A DNA stretch of 64,000 nucleotides, taken from positions 30,613,001 to 30,677,000 of the forward strand of contig CM068587.1 of assembly GCA_035048485.1 (NCBI GenBank), written 5' to 3'. The stretch is from Pteria penguin. Lineage: Eukaryota > Mollusca > Bivalvia > Pterioida > Pteriidae. A program made the translations under genes and the position numbers. This document shows, one piece after another, positions 12,331-26,500 of the stretch (within the stretch, counting starts at the first letter, position 1; every line of letters starts with the position of its first letter). Under the pieces are notes generated by a model that was not told where the DNA came from, ran no database searches, and worked only from the letters and a program-made list of their open reading frames with translations.

Positions 12331-12640
12331 TATAGGGGGCATATAGTAATGGTGCCATGCATGTGTCCGTAACAAAACCTTGTAGACACTCTAGAAGTCA
12401 CAGTTTTGACCCTATTAGGTTCATACCTCACATGTAGCTTTAGTGCAAGGACAAGAAGATCCGTATTGATCTTGGCATGAAAAGGTCAATGGTTAAGGTC
12501 ACTAGGGGCCATCATAGAAAAACCTTGTAGACACTCTACAAGCTACAATTTTAGCCCTGTTCGGATCATACTTCACAAATAGCTTTCATTTAATAAGAGG
12601 AAGATCCCTATTGATGTTTAGGTCAAAAGGTCAACATCAA
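12330..12640. repeat. GGGGGCATAT-type repeat with two ~145-bp units
   Basis: Starts with tagggggcatatagtaatgg. The segment beginning aaccttgtagacactct at 12376 is repeated at 12521, each followed by an (a)agatcc(c/g)tattgat segment. Related in type to the element at 3085. Confidence 0.7.
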
Positions 12641-12716
12641 TTTAGTACCATGCAATTTGGTACCATGCAAGGAATGCCACACTTGGCACTGTCCACGTTA
12701 TATCTTATGTTATAAG

Positions 12717-12968
12717 ATGTTTGCAAACCAAATAAAACCACATTTTTTGGGCATCTGCATTGGACTTGAAGTTCCCTAAACCAGTGAAGTTTTATACACA
12801 TGAAGATGTTTCTCAAGAAATTGGATCTCGGTTTTACCGTCTTTTAAAGAAAGCAGGACACCAACAAGTCCCTAGTTGGGTTTGTACATACCATCTCTTG
12901 GCCTTGGACAAAGCACTGAGCTACACTGCAATGAGTATGGAATGAAACCTTGGGTGTAAATGTCAAAT
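12717..12968 (+). pseudogene. Possible small degraded ORF of unknown identity with downstream AATAAA
   Basis: An ATG at 12717 opens MFANQIKPHFLGICIGLEVP and stops. An overlapping frame from about 12760 then stays open for about 60 codons (FYTHEDVSQEIGSRFYRLLK and onward) to a stop at 12943, and AATAAA follows at about 12964. The two frames together look like a short protein with a hydrophobic start broken by one frameshift. No intron acceptor precedes the second frame. I do not recognise the protein. It could be a decayed retrocopy or chance. Confidence 0.3.
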
Positions 12969-12969
12969 A

Positions 12970-14833
12970 AACACAGAAAGCAGGTTGATGTTTAATATAC
13001 TTTTACTCAGTTCAAATTTTCATACTTAAATTTCAAAATATTCTAATGCAATGCTCGATCTAAGAATTGCTTCATAATTTTGAATTCTATATACATCTAT
13101 ACATATCACAAAGAAGATGAAAGACTACATATGGCTACATGATAAATGTTCTAAAATTAAGTACAAGAATAAAAAAAAAATATACAGAAACTATTTTCCT
13201 CTAAAGTTAGCAACTTTTTCACTGATACAACTCGTAACAGCATCTAACAGATATAGTGAAAAACAAGAAGATTCATCTCAAATTAAACAAAAATTATTGT
13301 ATAGGAATTTACATTTTAAATCAGTTTTACTTCTAACCTTTCTTATTTCTTCCTGATGATTGATGCTTCTGCAGTAATTTAAATTCAGAAATTCAAATGG
13401 TAACATGGGAGTAATCTCACAACTGTAACCATTCGAGTGTATTAATTAGATTATACTAATGTTAATGGAGTAGAAAATGGAAAGGGAGACACATTATATT
13501 ACATGTATATAGATAAATATCCAATCAAAAAATATAAACAATGGACGGAGATTACATCACAGTTGTTACGATAAAATGTCATAAATAAATAAACATTGCA
13601 TAATTCAAATATGCAAAAATACCATATTATCGTAGTAAATCATCATATGATCATCATTGATAAAAAAAATATCTTAACTTGATCATCCAAGGAGATAATG
13701 CATCATTAATGGATAGCAACGTGTGTAATAATAAGTGCAAGTAACAATGGCATTGCATTACAATTCTAGTTTGCAGTCCGATGTTTGCACCTCTTCATAA
13801 CTACAGTTTAAACATAAAAAGCAATATAATAAATACCCCTTAATACCCAGTACAAACACATACTAATATAGAATCAAAATCATGCACTCTTCAATAAAAC
13901 ATTCAATCACATGACTTGAAAGCAGGTGACATTTAGCAATGCTAAGAAAACAATTATAACAAATGACTAATCATCTATGGGTACAGCTGGATGCCATTTA
14001 GATTAAATCAAGTAAGGACAGAATATATTTAAACCACTTTACCAAAAATATTTTGGTTAGCTACCTGTTACCTGGTAAGGCAAAGTAAGCTTAGTAGAAA
14101 ATAGTTGAAGTTTAAGAAATACTAGTAATAAAATTTTGAAAAAAGACAGTAAATGCATAAAAAAGTAGCCAAACCACTTATCAATAAAACAAAAACCATA
14201 TATATGTATATGTAATCAATCCACAAATCTCTAAAATGGTAAAAATAATCTTTGGATAATATTCTGCAGACTGACTATAGAAAATGTGAACACAAGTACA
14301 TTGAACAAGTTACCAGCGTAATATTACTACTTCTAAGTGACGTATTCCAAAGTGATAGGTGACAGTGAAAATAATTTATGACTGTTGTACCCAGTGGCGA
14401 GTTATTTAGTGGGTCATATCAAACAAACTAAATGTGATTATAATACCTAGAACAGAGTAAGTATGAGGTGTGAGAACATACAAGTTTACTTATTTCAAAA
14501 TTGATTCTATGAAGCTTGCTATATAAAGTCATTCTAAAATAATTATAAATATCTTGTTCCTTATTTGGCACATGTCAGCAACATATATAATCAAGACATC
14601 TGCATTTAAATACATGTATACAGACATCACCTTTGCAAGATTTTATCATTTTTCTTTACTTATATCCAACCTAAAATATTTGTCTATGGAACTACACTCT
14701 GGTATTACATCCTTAAACAGCTAACAAAGTATATTACAATTTGTTGAGAAATACATGTATTACCCTTTTCTTTATCATTCAATAATAACATTTCACTTTT
14801 TATGTGTTACAACCACACTCTAAAGATTTCAAT

Positions 14834-14905
<72 letters not shown>

Positions 14906-14910
14906 ATATT

Positions 14911-14948
<38 letters not shown>

Positions 14949-16350
14949 TATATTACAATTTTAAAAATCCTTACTTACTGTATTGTCTAACATTATAGTT
15001 AAAATCTTCTAATATAAGAGAGTAAGACTTGAGTTTGAATTATACAATAAAAATATGAAGACAAAGTTACCACTTCAAGATATATTATGATCAACTCTTA
15101 TTTCAATACCTTCATAACTCTTTACATACAGTTGTAGCACACACTAGCCAGTACAATTCTTTTTTAAACACCCATTGTAAATTTCTGATTAAATTTACAA
15201 ATGTGAATTTATGGTGATTACATGCTTTCTGAGAAAAGTAGTTATGGAAAAATAATTTCAACACATTCTTATAACAAGCTTTTGCCAGAACTTTGTAAAG
15301 TGAAGGACACAATTCTTGATTTGATAAAGGCCTGGAGGCCAAGAATATGTGAACAGAATGTCATCTCTTTTTCAATAATTTTTGTATATTTCAGCACTAA
15401 AGGAAATTCTGAAATAATGTAAGAAAACAAAACTATTTTTTCAATAATCCTATTTATCAAATACTAGTATAAATTACAGTCAAACTTCAATATCATGAAG
15501 ACTGGTATCTTGAATACCTGGGATATCTCAGAATTAAACATCGGTCCTGAATTTTTCCTTTTATAATTTGATAAACGTTAACCTTGGACGTGTGGAATAG
15601 CAATATGTCAACTACACTTTAACATCCCAAAGCATGATCTTTTCTTGACACAATTTTGCCAGGTGATTGCAGGCATAGCCAGATCATTTGACAGTGCCGG
15701 TACATAAGGAAGAAGTTGCATGGTACACAAAGCCATTGCAGTTATGCATATTTTGTTACTCGTAATAATTGTTGTAAAAGTATGATAGACAATAAATAAG
15801 AATTTGAATTAAATACAAAACTGAACATTGCATGTTTCAAATGCTACTAGTAAATTTAATGAACAATAATCTATTAAATCTTAGATTTGACTCCTATTCC
15901 TTTATCAAGAATTGTATATACTATATACGGGTTTTTCAATCAATATGTCTCATATGTTAATGATGGTACATGTCTAACATCTTTGTGAACATGTCCTCAA
16001 TTTAACAATGTGAAGTCAAATGTAAGTTATCTCCTACTTCTAATTTCTTGAAGTATTATTATTTTTTGTCCCATTGACTTTGAGATATTGAAGTTTGACT
16101 GTACTATATAACAATTAGTGATATAAATGTTGATTCTGAAATACTTTTATACCCTGCATTATAAATTTGATATGAAAGCATGAATTCCTGTTTTAACATC
16201 ATTATGATAATAGTAATGCTTTTTTAATGAGAATATATATTGCAGTCATAATTATATATATTACTTGTACATGTATAAACCTTTTTTTAATATGAAATTG
16301 CTTAAAACTTAGGAAATGATTACGAATTCCAGCTTGAGATGAGATATAAA
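12970..16350. other. Intergenic or possible MOK 3' flank, no gene recognised
   Basis: AT-rich sequence with one AT microsatellite block (14836-14953). No coding exon was supported on either strand. Confidence 0.6.
14836..14953. repeat. (AT)n microsatellite with internal duplication
   Basis: Two similar blocks of alternating AT, each interrupted by an inner 'ttta' and a 'tatgtata', sit in tandem. The tract is self-complementary. Confidence 0.9.
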
Positions 16351-16369
16351 TCAAATCATATTATTATCC

Positions 16370-16680
16370 AGGTCAGTAAAATAGGTCATATCAAATGATA
16401 TAGGTCAGTACATTACTAAAATCCAATAATTGTTTAAGTCAAGGAAGGCCTATTCCCATTCATTATCTAGGTCAGGACAAGTCAAATCACCATGTTATCC
16501 TAATCAGTTAGACAGGTTTAATCATAGCATTATTTAGGTCATTAAACAGGTCTAATCGCATCATCATCTAGGTCAATAGAACAGGTCAAATCACACTATC
16601 TAAAAGAGAAAGACAGGTCAAATCAAATTATATAGGTCAGTAAGACAGGCAAAATCCCAAAATTAACTAGGTCACGAGGA
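16370..16680. repeat. Degenerate ~38-40-bp repeat rich in AGGTCA
   Basis: The consensus resembles (a/c)taggtca(g/a)taaaacaggt followed by caaatcacatcat. Ten exact AGGTCA hexamers, all on the + strand, occur in about 310 bp, with near-matches between. It lies about 0.8 kb beyond the MOK stop codon and so may be in its 3' UTR or flank. Confidence 0.75.
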
Positions 16681-17009
16681 TGTATCAAATTCCATCATCA
16701 GATATATCATTACCAAGGACAATAGAACAGTATTGTACTCAAAATATATATCTTACGACATCAGAAAAAGAGAATTCAGACTTGACATTTCAGTTATTGC
16801 TAATCCAATCATAATCATTTACCCATAACACACTCACATCATTCCCTGATGAAAATGCTTCCTAAAGTCTGTACATGCTATAATGCTCTTCATGAAGTAC
16901 ACAGCACTACATGACGCATATCACTGAGATAGTATTGCTTTCTGACTATATGTATGAAGACTGTCTGAGCAAGTCCTATAATATAAGGACTGTCTGTAAG
17001 TATCATTTC

Positions 17010-17330
17010 CATATAACGTAACAGATCTGACACTCCAGCTTGGCATAACAAGATAACACTACAGATCTGACACTCAAGTTGGGCATTCCTACACAACAGA
17101 TCTGACATTCCAGTTTGGCATAACAAGTTAACACTACAGATCTGACATTCCAGTTTGGCATAACAAGTAAACACTACAGATCTGACATTACAGTTTGGCA
17201 TTACAACAAAACAAATCTGACACTCTACCATGGAATTTCAGAATACAAGTAACACAACTGTATTAACAGTCCAGTTTTGCATTTCAAAATAAAACAAATC
17301 TGACATCTCAGCTTGGCATTACAAAGTTTT
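17010..17330. repeat. ~40-bp tandem repeat (acagatctgaca units)
   Basis: About seven units of acagatctgacattccagtt then tggcataacaagtaacact, near 17022, 17062, 17096, 17136, 17176, 17211 and 17295. It lies just past the MOK stop codon, so probably in its 3' UTR. The - strand ORF through it only reflects the repeat. Confidence 0.85.
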
Positions 17331-17481
17331 ATTCCACTGTAATTCCTTTATCACATAACAAGGTGTTTCCCGATAAATACTGAACGCACTACTCTGTTGG
17401 AAATCATAAAGCACTATGTGTTTCATTTAGGTACAATGGCATTTTAGCCCATTCAGTTGTCAGACTTTTTCCGAACTTGGC

Positions 17482-17559
17482 CTAGTATCCGGCCCCTCTG
17501 CGGTCTAAAGAAGGGAGTTGGTACGTTCCAAATATATTCTTTGTTGCTTTGTTTGCTGG
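17482..17559 (-). CDS. MOK: MOK last coding exon (C-terminus)
   Basis: It follows a tatttacag acceptor and is in phase 0 with the preceding exon. It encodes NIFGTYQLPSLDRRGAGY then TAG (17484-17482). The phase match and the compact basic/Gly ending support it as the terminus. It is the least conserved exon, so the call rests on splice signals. Confidence 0.7.
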   Translation of the reverse strand, partial: PANKATKNIFGTYQLPSLDRRGAGY

Positions 17560-20500
17560 CTGTAAATACAAAACCAAATAAAGCCTCAATGTGAGAACGA
17601 AATGTCTATAGCAAATCTTTTTAAAGCACATAGATCTCCATCACTTTGTGATTCATTTGTTTTGTTTTTGGTTTTCAATTAGAATAAAGAATTAAGCAAC
17701 AATACCAAATACATGAAACAGAAACTATGAAAATCATAAATATTAATATCATGCTTAAAGTTTGTGAAAATTTCATTCTAAAATAAAACAGCTAATCCAA
17801 TTCACTGCATTTAAACAAAATAACAGTAGTAGATCCAGGGAGTGAAAGAAAATTTTCTAAACAAAGTTCATAATTAGTAAATTTTTCAACAGTCAATTTT
17901 GAAACCCCTTAGGTTTCATCTGTTATATGAGAAAACTGTCTTTGAATGTTGAATGTTCTGGATCTGCCATTGTTTAATTACATAAATGTGAATATGAATT
18001 AACACTAAGTTTTCTAATAAAAGTGGTATATAATGATGTACATAGATCGTGTGACTACACAAAAATTGTTCAGGTATTGAAGAAAATCTACTACTTCCAT
18101 AAAATGTCATATCAAACCACTGACTACTTGTTAGTACTTTTAATATTAAAAGCCAAACCTTCCAACATGTTAAAACTTCATATCCCTTAACGACAAACTA
18201 GAGCAAGTATTTTTCACTCAAGATTTACACTACCATTACCAACAGATTCTATGTTAAATAAAAGCTTGTAACTTTTACAAATATCACTTTATTCACAATT
18301 CGCTAACAATTATTGGCTTTTATTTTTGAAAATTCATGTGAAATTGGATACTTTTTCTCCCAGATTCAAACTTTTGAAAAAAATTATTATCTTTTTCTCC
18401 TAGTACAGTAATTTTCTAACCTTTTTAGAAATCTGAGAAAAGTTTAATAATACACATAGTACGATAATAATCACATACACTATCCCTGAGACAGAGAGCT
18501 ACACTTTTATCTACTAATACATACCTGCTATAAATGGCTGCTGTATAGTGCAAAGAAGAAACCAATTTAAAATAAAGGTTTTAATAAGAGTATTTTACAA
18601 TGAGAGGAAATGTGTAATGACAAGAGACCCATTTACGTTCAAACCACTCATTTGAACTCAAATGAGATGGTTAACTGAAGAGATAAACCTTTAAAATAAT
18701 TGTCTTAATACTTGTTTTAAAATATGATATACACCTTATTTTCAATGCAAAGGGCAAAGACACAGACAGTTTTATCCAAGTTGCCATCTAGATTGTTAGT
18801 ACATCTTTTTTGTTGTACATAATTTGTGATATATGTATATATATATATATACCGGTATAAATATATATATATTTATATATATAGCAGAGCCAAATATCAC
18901 AGCGCATTAATTCGAACAAACTTAGTATTACATGCAATAAGGATTCTGTATAAAAGAAGCTATTGAGGATGGAATCTTGAACATTTTTTTTTTTACAGAT
19001 TAAGCTAATTTTACCCCTCAGCATTTATGCATCTCCTCACTAAGGATCACACAAGTCCAATTTCATTAAAATCTACCTGGCAAGAGATGGGAGAAAACTG
19101 AAAATTTTATGGACCAAACACCATCACAAAAGCTAACTTGGGTCATAGAATCTGATGAGCTAAACATCAATTCAGCATGCAGTCATATAGTTGAAGTTTA
19201 AGAAAGTTTAAAAAACCAAGTAGTAGATATCTTTAAGATTTACTACTTATTTTTTTATCAAACATATATGAAATATGTATTATGATATGAGACTCATTTT
19301 TTGTTATCTTAATGTTCAATGTTTGGTTCAAGAAATTTCTTAATAATGTGCAGAACTGATCAGAACAGGACTCATTCTATCAGGTAAGACCTGGTTTTGA
19401 CATACAACCTAATTTTATTATTTTTTAGCCAGGAAAACTTATATGTTACCATGCAAGGACGTGAGGTTTTACCATAACTTGGAAAACTAGAAAGCAAATT
19501 AAATAATACACAGATTTGTCCCTTGAAAATTTTCCTTTCTCTTGATCCAGCTTTATGAATAATAAAACTCAGAATTCTCTAGATTTTTGAAAAAAAATAA
19601 TACAAACATTCATACAAAGAAATGGCTATTTACAATACAGGCTTTTTTTAGGTGCAAGGACAAGAAAATGTGTAAGAGGATTCTTGAGTAAGTATACATA
19701 AGAATTGGATGTTTCAAATTTGAATATTTGCTTAAGTTTTGTAATCAATATTTTCAAAATAATACAGAAAACTTGAAAGATTTCCAATGGAATAGAAATT
19801 ACTTTAATAGTTAATTCCACAGCTTTCATATACAATGACAATTTTCACTTTGTTTTGCACTCACTTAATCACATATAATTACTAGTTACAAATGAAGCTA
19901 GAATTATCACACAAGTAAACATCCAAACCTTATTACACATAAAACACATGCAAAACAACACTCTCCATATGAACTAAGCTTGTACGTACCTTATGAGGTT
20001 TATAAGTGCTACTGAGACTGGGTAATAGGGACATAGTTGTGCTGGAAGGATTGTGAGAATTATTGATAGACCCGGCAAAAGAACTAGTGTGAAATGAAGG
20101 GTTCATGGACACTTTTGGCAAACTAAGACCAGTATGATTAAATTGATGAGTGCTTTCTGCTAAAACACGCCGATGCCGTCGCTGCAAGAAAAATTATACA
20201 AATTTATATGCTAGTTCTTTATCAATATTACAGAGAATAACACAGAAATTAGACTTTTATATTAACAAAAAAAACCTCATTTATTTAAATCTATTCATGT
20301 TTGAAATTGTATGTCTTTAATGTTATTTTAATGGCTTCAACTATTACATGTAGTTATTGAACATAATTCCCTTAATCACACATTTCGGTCTCTATATAAG
20401 GGTATGAGTAATCCTTTATGACCCTCCCACTTTTTTTGGTTTGTTTGTCAGTTTCTTTATACCATGACTATTTAATTTGTAAGGTAACATTATCTGACAG

Positions 20501-23500
20501 GTGCCTTGAACAAAATTTCAGACCTCTGTAATAGGCCCATCCATACCATTGAGGGAATTTCTACATGATGCAGTCAACCGTGACATGGGAATCAGATTAT
20601 ACAGTCACAAGTAAAAGACATGACTCCAAACAGTTGCAAGTCAGATTCAAAACCTGAACCTCTCTGTTCCAAGCCAAGCATATTATCTATGTGGGGTTGC
20701 TTTATTTCAAGAATATAACAAACAACAATGGGTGGTAATATCTGACTGTTGCTAAGGTAATATTTATCATAACGAACAAAGACCAACATAATGTAGTAAT
20801 AGTTCTTTTATGTATCAATCCTACCCCTCATTAAAAGAACTCAAAAAAAGTCAAAAAGAAAAAAAAAAAATGAAAAAAAAACCCATTTGGAAACAATCAT
20901 GAACTCCCAATTCCCTATCTCTTATTCTTATTCAAACTTACAACTCTATCCACCTTTTTCCTATCTTTGAAAATATGAGGATGAGCTCCTAGAGAAGGTG
21001 CCTTTGGCAGACTTGGAATGGAGAGATTTTCTGACTGTGATTTCTTGGCTTCAGTGCGTGACGTATCAATCTCTATATTGGATGTTTCCTCCTTTTGTGG
21101 CGACATCCTTGACGTTGCAGGTAGAATCTTCTTCTCTTTTTCCTCTTGAGCTTTCTGCTTAGCCAACAGTGCTGCTCTTTTATCTGCATCCCTACATTAG
21201 TTACAAACAGGAATATGCTCACTTCATGAATAATTTCTATGTTTGTCTTTTGTTTTATATCATAATAAGATTATTTCTTTTCAGGAATAATAGAGATCAG
21301 ATGTGATACACCCATCCTGGTAGTTTTGATGAAGTCCAAGATTATTCAGTGAAGCTCTTGTATACAATGATTAAACTATGGAAAAAATGGAAGTCTTAAA
21401 GAGGAGCAATTATTTGGTAAAACTGTCCCAAAAATTATTTGTTGAAAGTGCAAAATGATTGAAAATTTTGTTAAAAACATTATATCGAACAGCCCAAATG
21501 ATAATGTCAAAACTATCATCTCACTGAATGTTTCTATGATAATCATTATATAAACCTCTATAACTTATGTGTACAAGTCAAATGACAACAAGAACAACGC
21601 CTACCGTGGCATAATACGCCCCTCGCTTAATTTGGATGGGATCAATTGGCATTTGGCATGATTTTCATGAAAAACATCTGATGTTTACTAAACCTTGAAA
21701 TTTTTTAGTACAAGCCTCCCCCCCCCCAACACCCCCCCTCCTAAAATTATAATTTTCTCAAAAATGAAGAAAAAGATATCAAAACCCATAATATATCTGA
21801 TAGTTGGTACATTTTACTTGTTTCATGATAAATTTCATAATGTTTTGACAAAAAATAGATTTTTAATGAATTTCTGAAAAAATCTTGAAATTTATAAGTC
21901 CAAGGGCCATAAATCTGTCAAAAGTAGGTCAATCGTAACAAAACTCAAACTGGTACTGACGCCGCTTGAAATACAGCTATATACCAAATTTCAACTCATT
22001 ATCTTGAAAGACGGCAAAAAAAAGTCCAGAAAACATGACCTAGGACATATGGTCACCCCCTCCCCCCTAAAATTATAAATTTCTCAAAAATGAAGAAAAA
22101 GATATTAAAACCTGTAATATATGTGATAGTTGGTACATTTTACATGTTTCATGATAAATTACATAATGTTTTGACAAAACATAGATTTTTAATGAATTTC
22201 TGAGAAATTTTTGAAATTTAAAAGTCCAAGGGCCATAAATCCGTCAAAAGTAAGTCACTCGTAACAAAACTTGAACTGGTACTTACGCCGCATGAAATAA
22301 AGCTAAATACCAAATTTCAACTTAATATCTTGAAAGACCGCAAAAAAAAGTCTGGAAAACATGACCTAGGACATATGGTTCCCCCCTAAAATTATACAAA
22401 AAAGAGATTTTTAATGAATTTCTGAAAAAAATCTTGAAATTTATAAGTCCAAGGGCCATAAATCTGTCAAAAGTAGGTCAATCGTAACAAAACACGAACT
22501 GGTACTGAAGCAGCTTGAAATAAAGCTATATACCAAATTTCAACTCAATATCTTGAAAGACGGCAAAAAAAAGTCCAGAAAACATGACCTAGGACATATG
22601 GTCACCCTCTCCCCCCTAAAATTATAAATTTCTCAAAAATGAAGAAAAAGATATTAAAACCTGTAATATACGTGATAGTTGGTATATTTTACATGTTTCA
22701 TGATAAATTTCATAATGTTTTGACAAAAAATTGATTTTTAATGAATTTCTGAGAAATTTTTGAAATTTCTAAGTCCAAGGGCCATAAATCCGTCAAAAGT
22801 AGGTCAATCGTAACAAAACTCGAACTGGTACTCACGCCGCTTGAAATAAAGCTATATACCAAATTTCAACTCAATATCTTGAAAGACGGCAAAAAAAGTT
22901 CGAAAAACATGACCCCAGACGGACGGACGGATGTACGGACAGTGCCATAACATAATATGTAATGACGGTCATATAATAAAAATGGTATATTAAATTAGAT
23001 TTACAAAGTTATACTTTGCAAGTTAGGTAGAACTAAATTTTCTACATTTTGAGAGAGATGCATTTTCATGGATCATTTTTAACCTTTGTATGAATTAAAA
23101 AATCACATACAAATGACATGTACTTCTATCTTGTAATAAAACAAAGCACAACATCTACTAAATGCTGATCTACATGACATACATTTATCACCTTAAAACT
23201 TGCATTGCAAACAAACATTACAAATTTTATTTCAAGAAAAACGTATGACAGCAACAGCTTTGCCAATATTGCATCATATACTCATGTACAATTTTAATTT
23301 GGATTTCATAAAATTTCCCGAAATTAATGAGCTGAAGTGACAACTAATGATGATAGACAACACGGTACTGCAATACCCCCTGACATACATATAATTCTAA
23401 AGAAACATAAGAAACTCTCTTACGTACAGACAAGATGAGGAACTACAATTCAAAGTTAGAACAATCACATACCATAACATTGCAAGTTACAAAACCATAC

Positions 23501-26500
23501 TTTACCTACTGTCTTTTTTCCTAAAATTTGTATGGTATGCAATACATTTCTAGAATCTTCATCTTTTAAGAGGAATGCAAACATGTAAATTGCATTTACA
23601 TATATTGCATATAATGTATACATTAAGATGAAATAAAAATATATGATCAAAAAGACAAATCTGCTGTAAAATCAAAAATGTTTGACTAATGATACTTAAG
23701 AAAACAATCAGTAAACCACTACACTAAATTTTCCTATATAAGGAATAACAAAATTATTGATTTGATACTAAATTCTGTGCACTTTAACCTGATTTTACAG
23801 TTTGTCTTTCTGAACACTCTCTTTGTAATCTGTCTGAGTATACTAACCTGAGATCTTTGAAGTATGAGTGCCTTAGAGCTTGTTTGGCAGAGATTCTGTC
23901 ATCTGGGTCGTATGTACACATCTGGTAGATCAATTCCACAACATCCTGTGAACAATGGGGCAAAAGCCTCTCTAATCCAGTCCCTTTCTTGGTAGGAAAA
24001 TTGAAATTCATCCCCCTTGATCTGATATAGATTAGAAAAAAACATCAATAATTTTCATTCCTTTATGAAAGGAAAAGTATTCTCCCTATATATTGCTTAT
24101 TTATATTCATTTATCACTATTCATATTATTCTCCATCAATAAAAACTGACTTCCAAACATATACATGTATGCATCTTTATAAAATACAAGAGAAAAACAT
24201 AAGTAGATTGTATGCAGAAATATGTATTCAATATGACTTCTTGAATCTATTAAGGAAATCTGGTTCAGAGACTGTGTTTACATCCATTTTTCAAACTTTC
24301 TGAAGACAGTTTGTTTGGCAGAGTGTGTTGAATTACTTCTTAAACTTAGACAGGACATAAGAGTTACGAAAAATATGTTTACCGGGGTACTCACATCTTA
24401 GTTTTATTGAGGACATTCTGCTACAGAAGATTTTATTTACTTACTTTTTGAACTTGTTGAGCACATTTGGTTCAGGAGTTCCCATAATGTCATGGATTTT
24501 AGCTATCTGATCTACTTCATTTGAACCAGGAAAAAGTGGGTGAAGACTGTAAAAATCATGTTTAAGAGTTTTACTCCTATTTAAACATTACAGGTATCCA
24601 CTGCTGATACTCTACTTTAATTGCATCAAGATATTTTGATACATTACAAAAACCTTTTTTTTATGTATCATTTACAGTTACATATCTTTTAATATTCAAT
24701 TTGATGCAATAGCAAAATATCAATTTACCGTTTAAGGAATTACTAGTATCATTTCACCTGTATGTGTGGTGGCAAGTGTAAAATAGTGGGGTAAAGTGAA
24801 GCATCTACAGAAAAACAGATATTAGGCAGATACAATGGCAGACTGTCTCTTACTCCAGACAGAATGGTCTATGGGTTTACGCATTCTAAGGCAACTCTGT
24901 TCAATGCCCCCAAATGTTTTTAAGTTCCCCCTAATGTGACGTCATAATGCACGACCAGTGATATTACAATGCAAACACAGAATTGCTTGTCAACTTTCAG
25001 AATCCCTGCATATTGACAAGTAAACATATATTATCAGCTTTTAAAAAGGGGTGAAAGAAAAATAACCCCACCTTTGTGTCAATGATTTATGATATTCACA
25101 ACCACACAAGCCTAAATTTGGATCTTTGACACTGGGGTGGGATTTCCCTGACAGCACAAAGTGGTGATAGATTCTATTATTCCCATCTGTCCCCACCAGT
25201 GATCATACACTGCCAGGACAGAGATAAGATCATACAGTGTGTTCCAGGGCAGTACTTTATCACTGGACTCTATTATTTTCACCTGTCCCTACCAGGGATC
25301 ATATACTGACAGGACAGAGATAAGATGGTACAGTGTTTCAGGGCAGTACTTTATCACTGGACTCTATTATTCTCACTAGTCCCTACCAGGCATCATACAT
25401 CGACAGGACAGAGATAAGATCATACAGTGTGTTTCAGGGCAGTACTTTATCACAGGATTCTATTATTCCCACCTGTCCCCACCAGGGATCATACACTGTC
25501 AGGACAGAGATAAGATGGTACAATGTGTTCCAGGACAGTACTTTATCACTAAATTCTATTATTCTCACCTGTCCCCACCAGGCATCATACATCAACAGGA
25601 CAGAGATAAAATACTACAGTGTGTTCCTGGGCAGTACTTTAGCCCACTCAGTCACTGCCTTCTCATTATAAAGTTCTACATATCTAAAAGTGATAGCTAC
25701 TTTGTCACCAAATTCTACACTCCGAAATCTCTGATATTACATGTACATGTATATTGATCTCTTTCATAGTGTGCGTTTCTATCTTACATTTTTCATTTAT
25801 TTGTATACTTACACATGGGAGGAAATCTTACTACAATTTACCTTAATATCTCAAAGAATACACATCCCACACTCCAGATGTCCATTTTATAGGTGTAGTA
25901 ACCATCCGTTAATAAACATTCTGGAGCACGATACCTATAGTAGATCATTTCAAACTCATCATACAAATTAAGGTAAAACTTTAAAGACATCATAAACATT
26001 TAAAGTAAAACATTCCTGTAACTTACTTCAATATAAAAATATTAAACTTTTTTTTCTGTTATAACAATTTATAAGATGCTTGATCACTTTACTTGAAATA
26101 TTTTCTTTAAACAAAAGAAATTATATGCGAAAGAAATCTTAAATCTGATAATATGTACTATAACGTGATACATCTTTATTGTGAAGAATTAAGCAAATCC
26201 ATGTTGCTGCTAATATTTTATGGATCTGACACCAATTTCAGTGATAGGTTCACTGTGACCGTGACCATTGAGATTTGACTTTGGTTAAATGTAACGACAT
26301 ACTTGTGTCATGAGTAACAATTTTGTGAAGTATCAACCTGATTAAAGCAACCATATAGATTCTATGGACCAGAAAACTCTGATGGGCAAATGGAAGGACA
26401 GACAGTCATACAAACAGGGTGATTCATACATACAAAAAATAAACAAGTAGATTGTAAGAAATAAGCACCATCGTGTGGAAATGTATTCTGTGTAGGGCTG

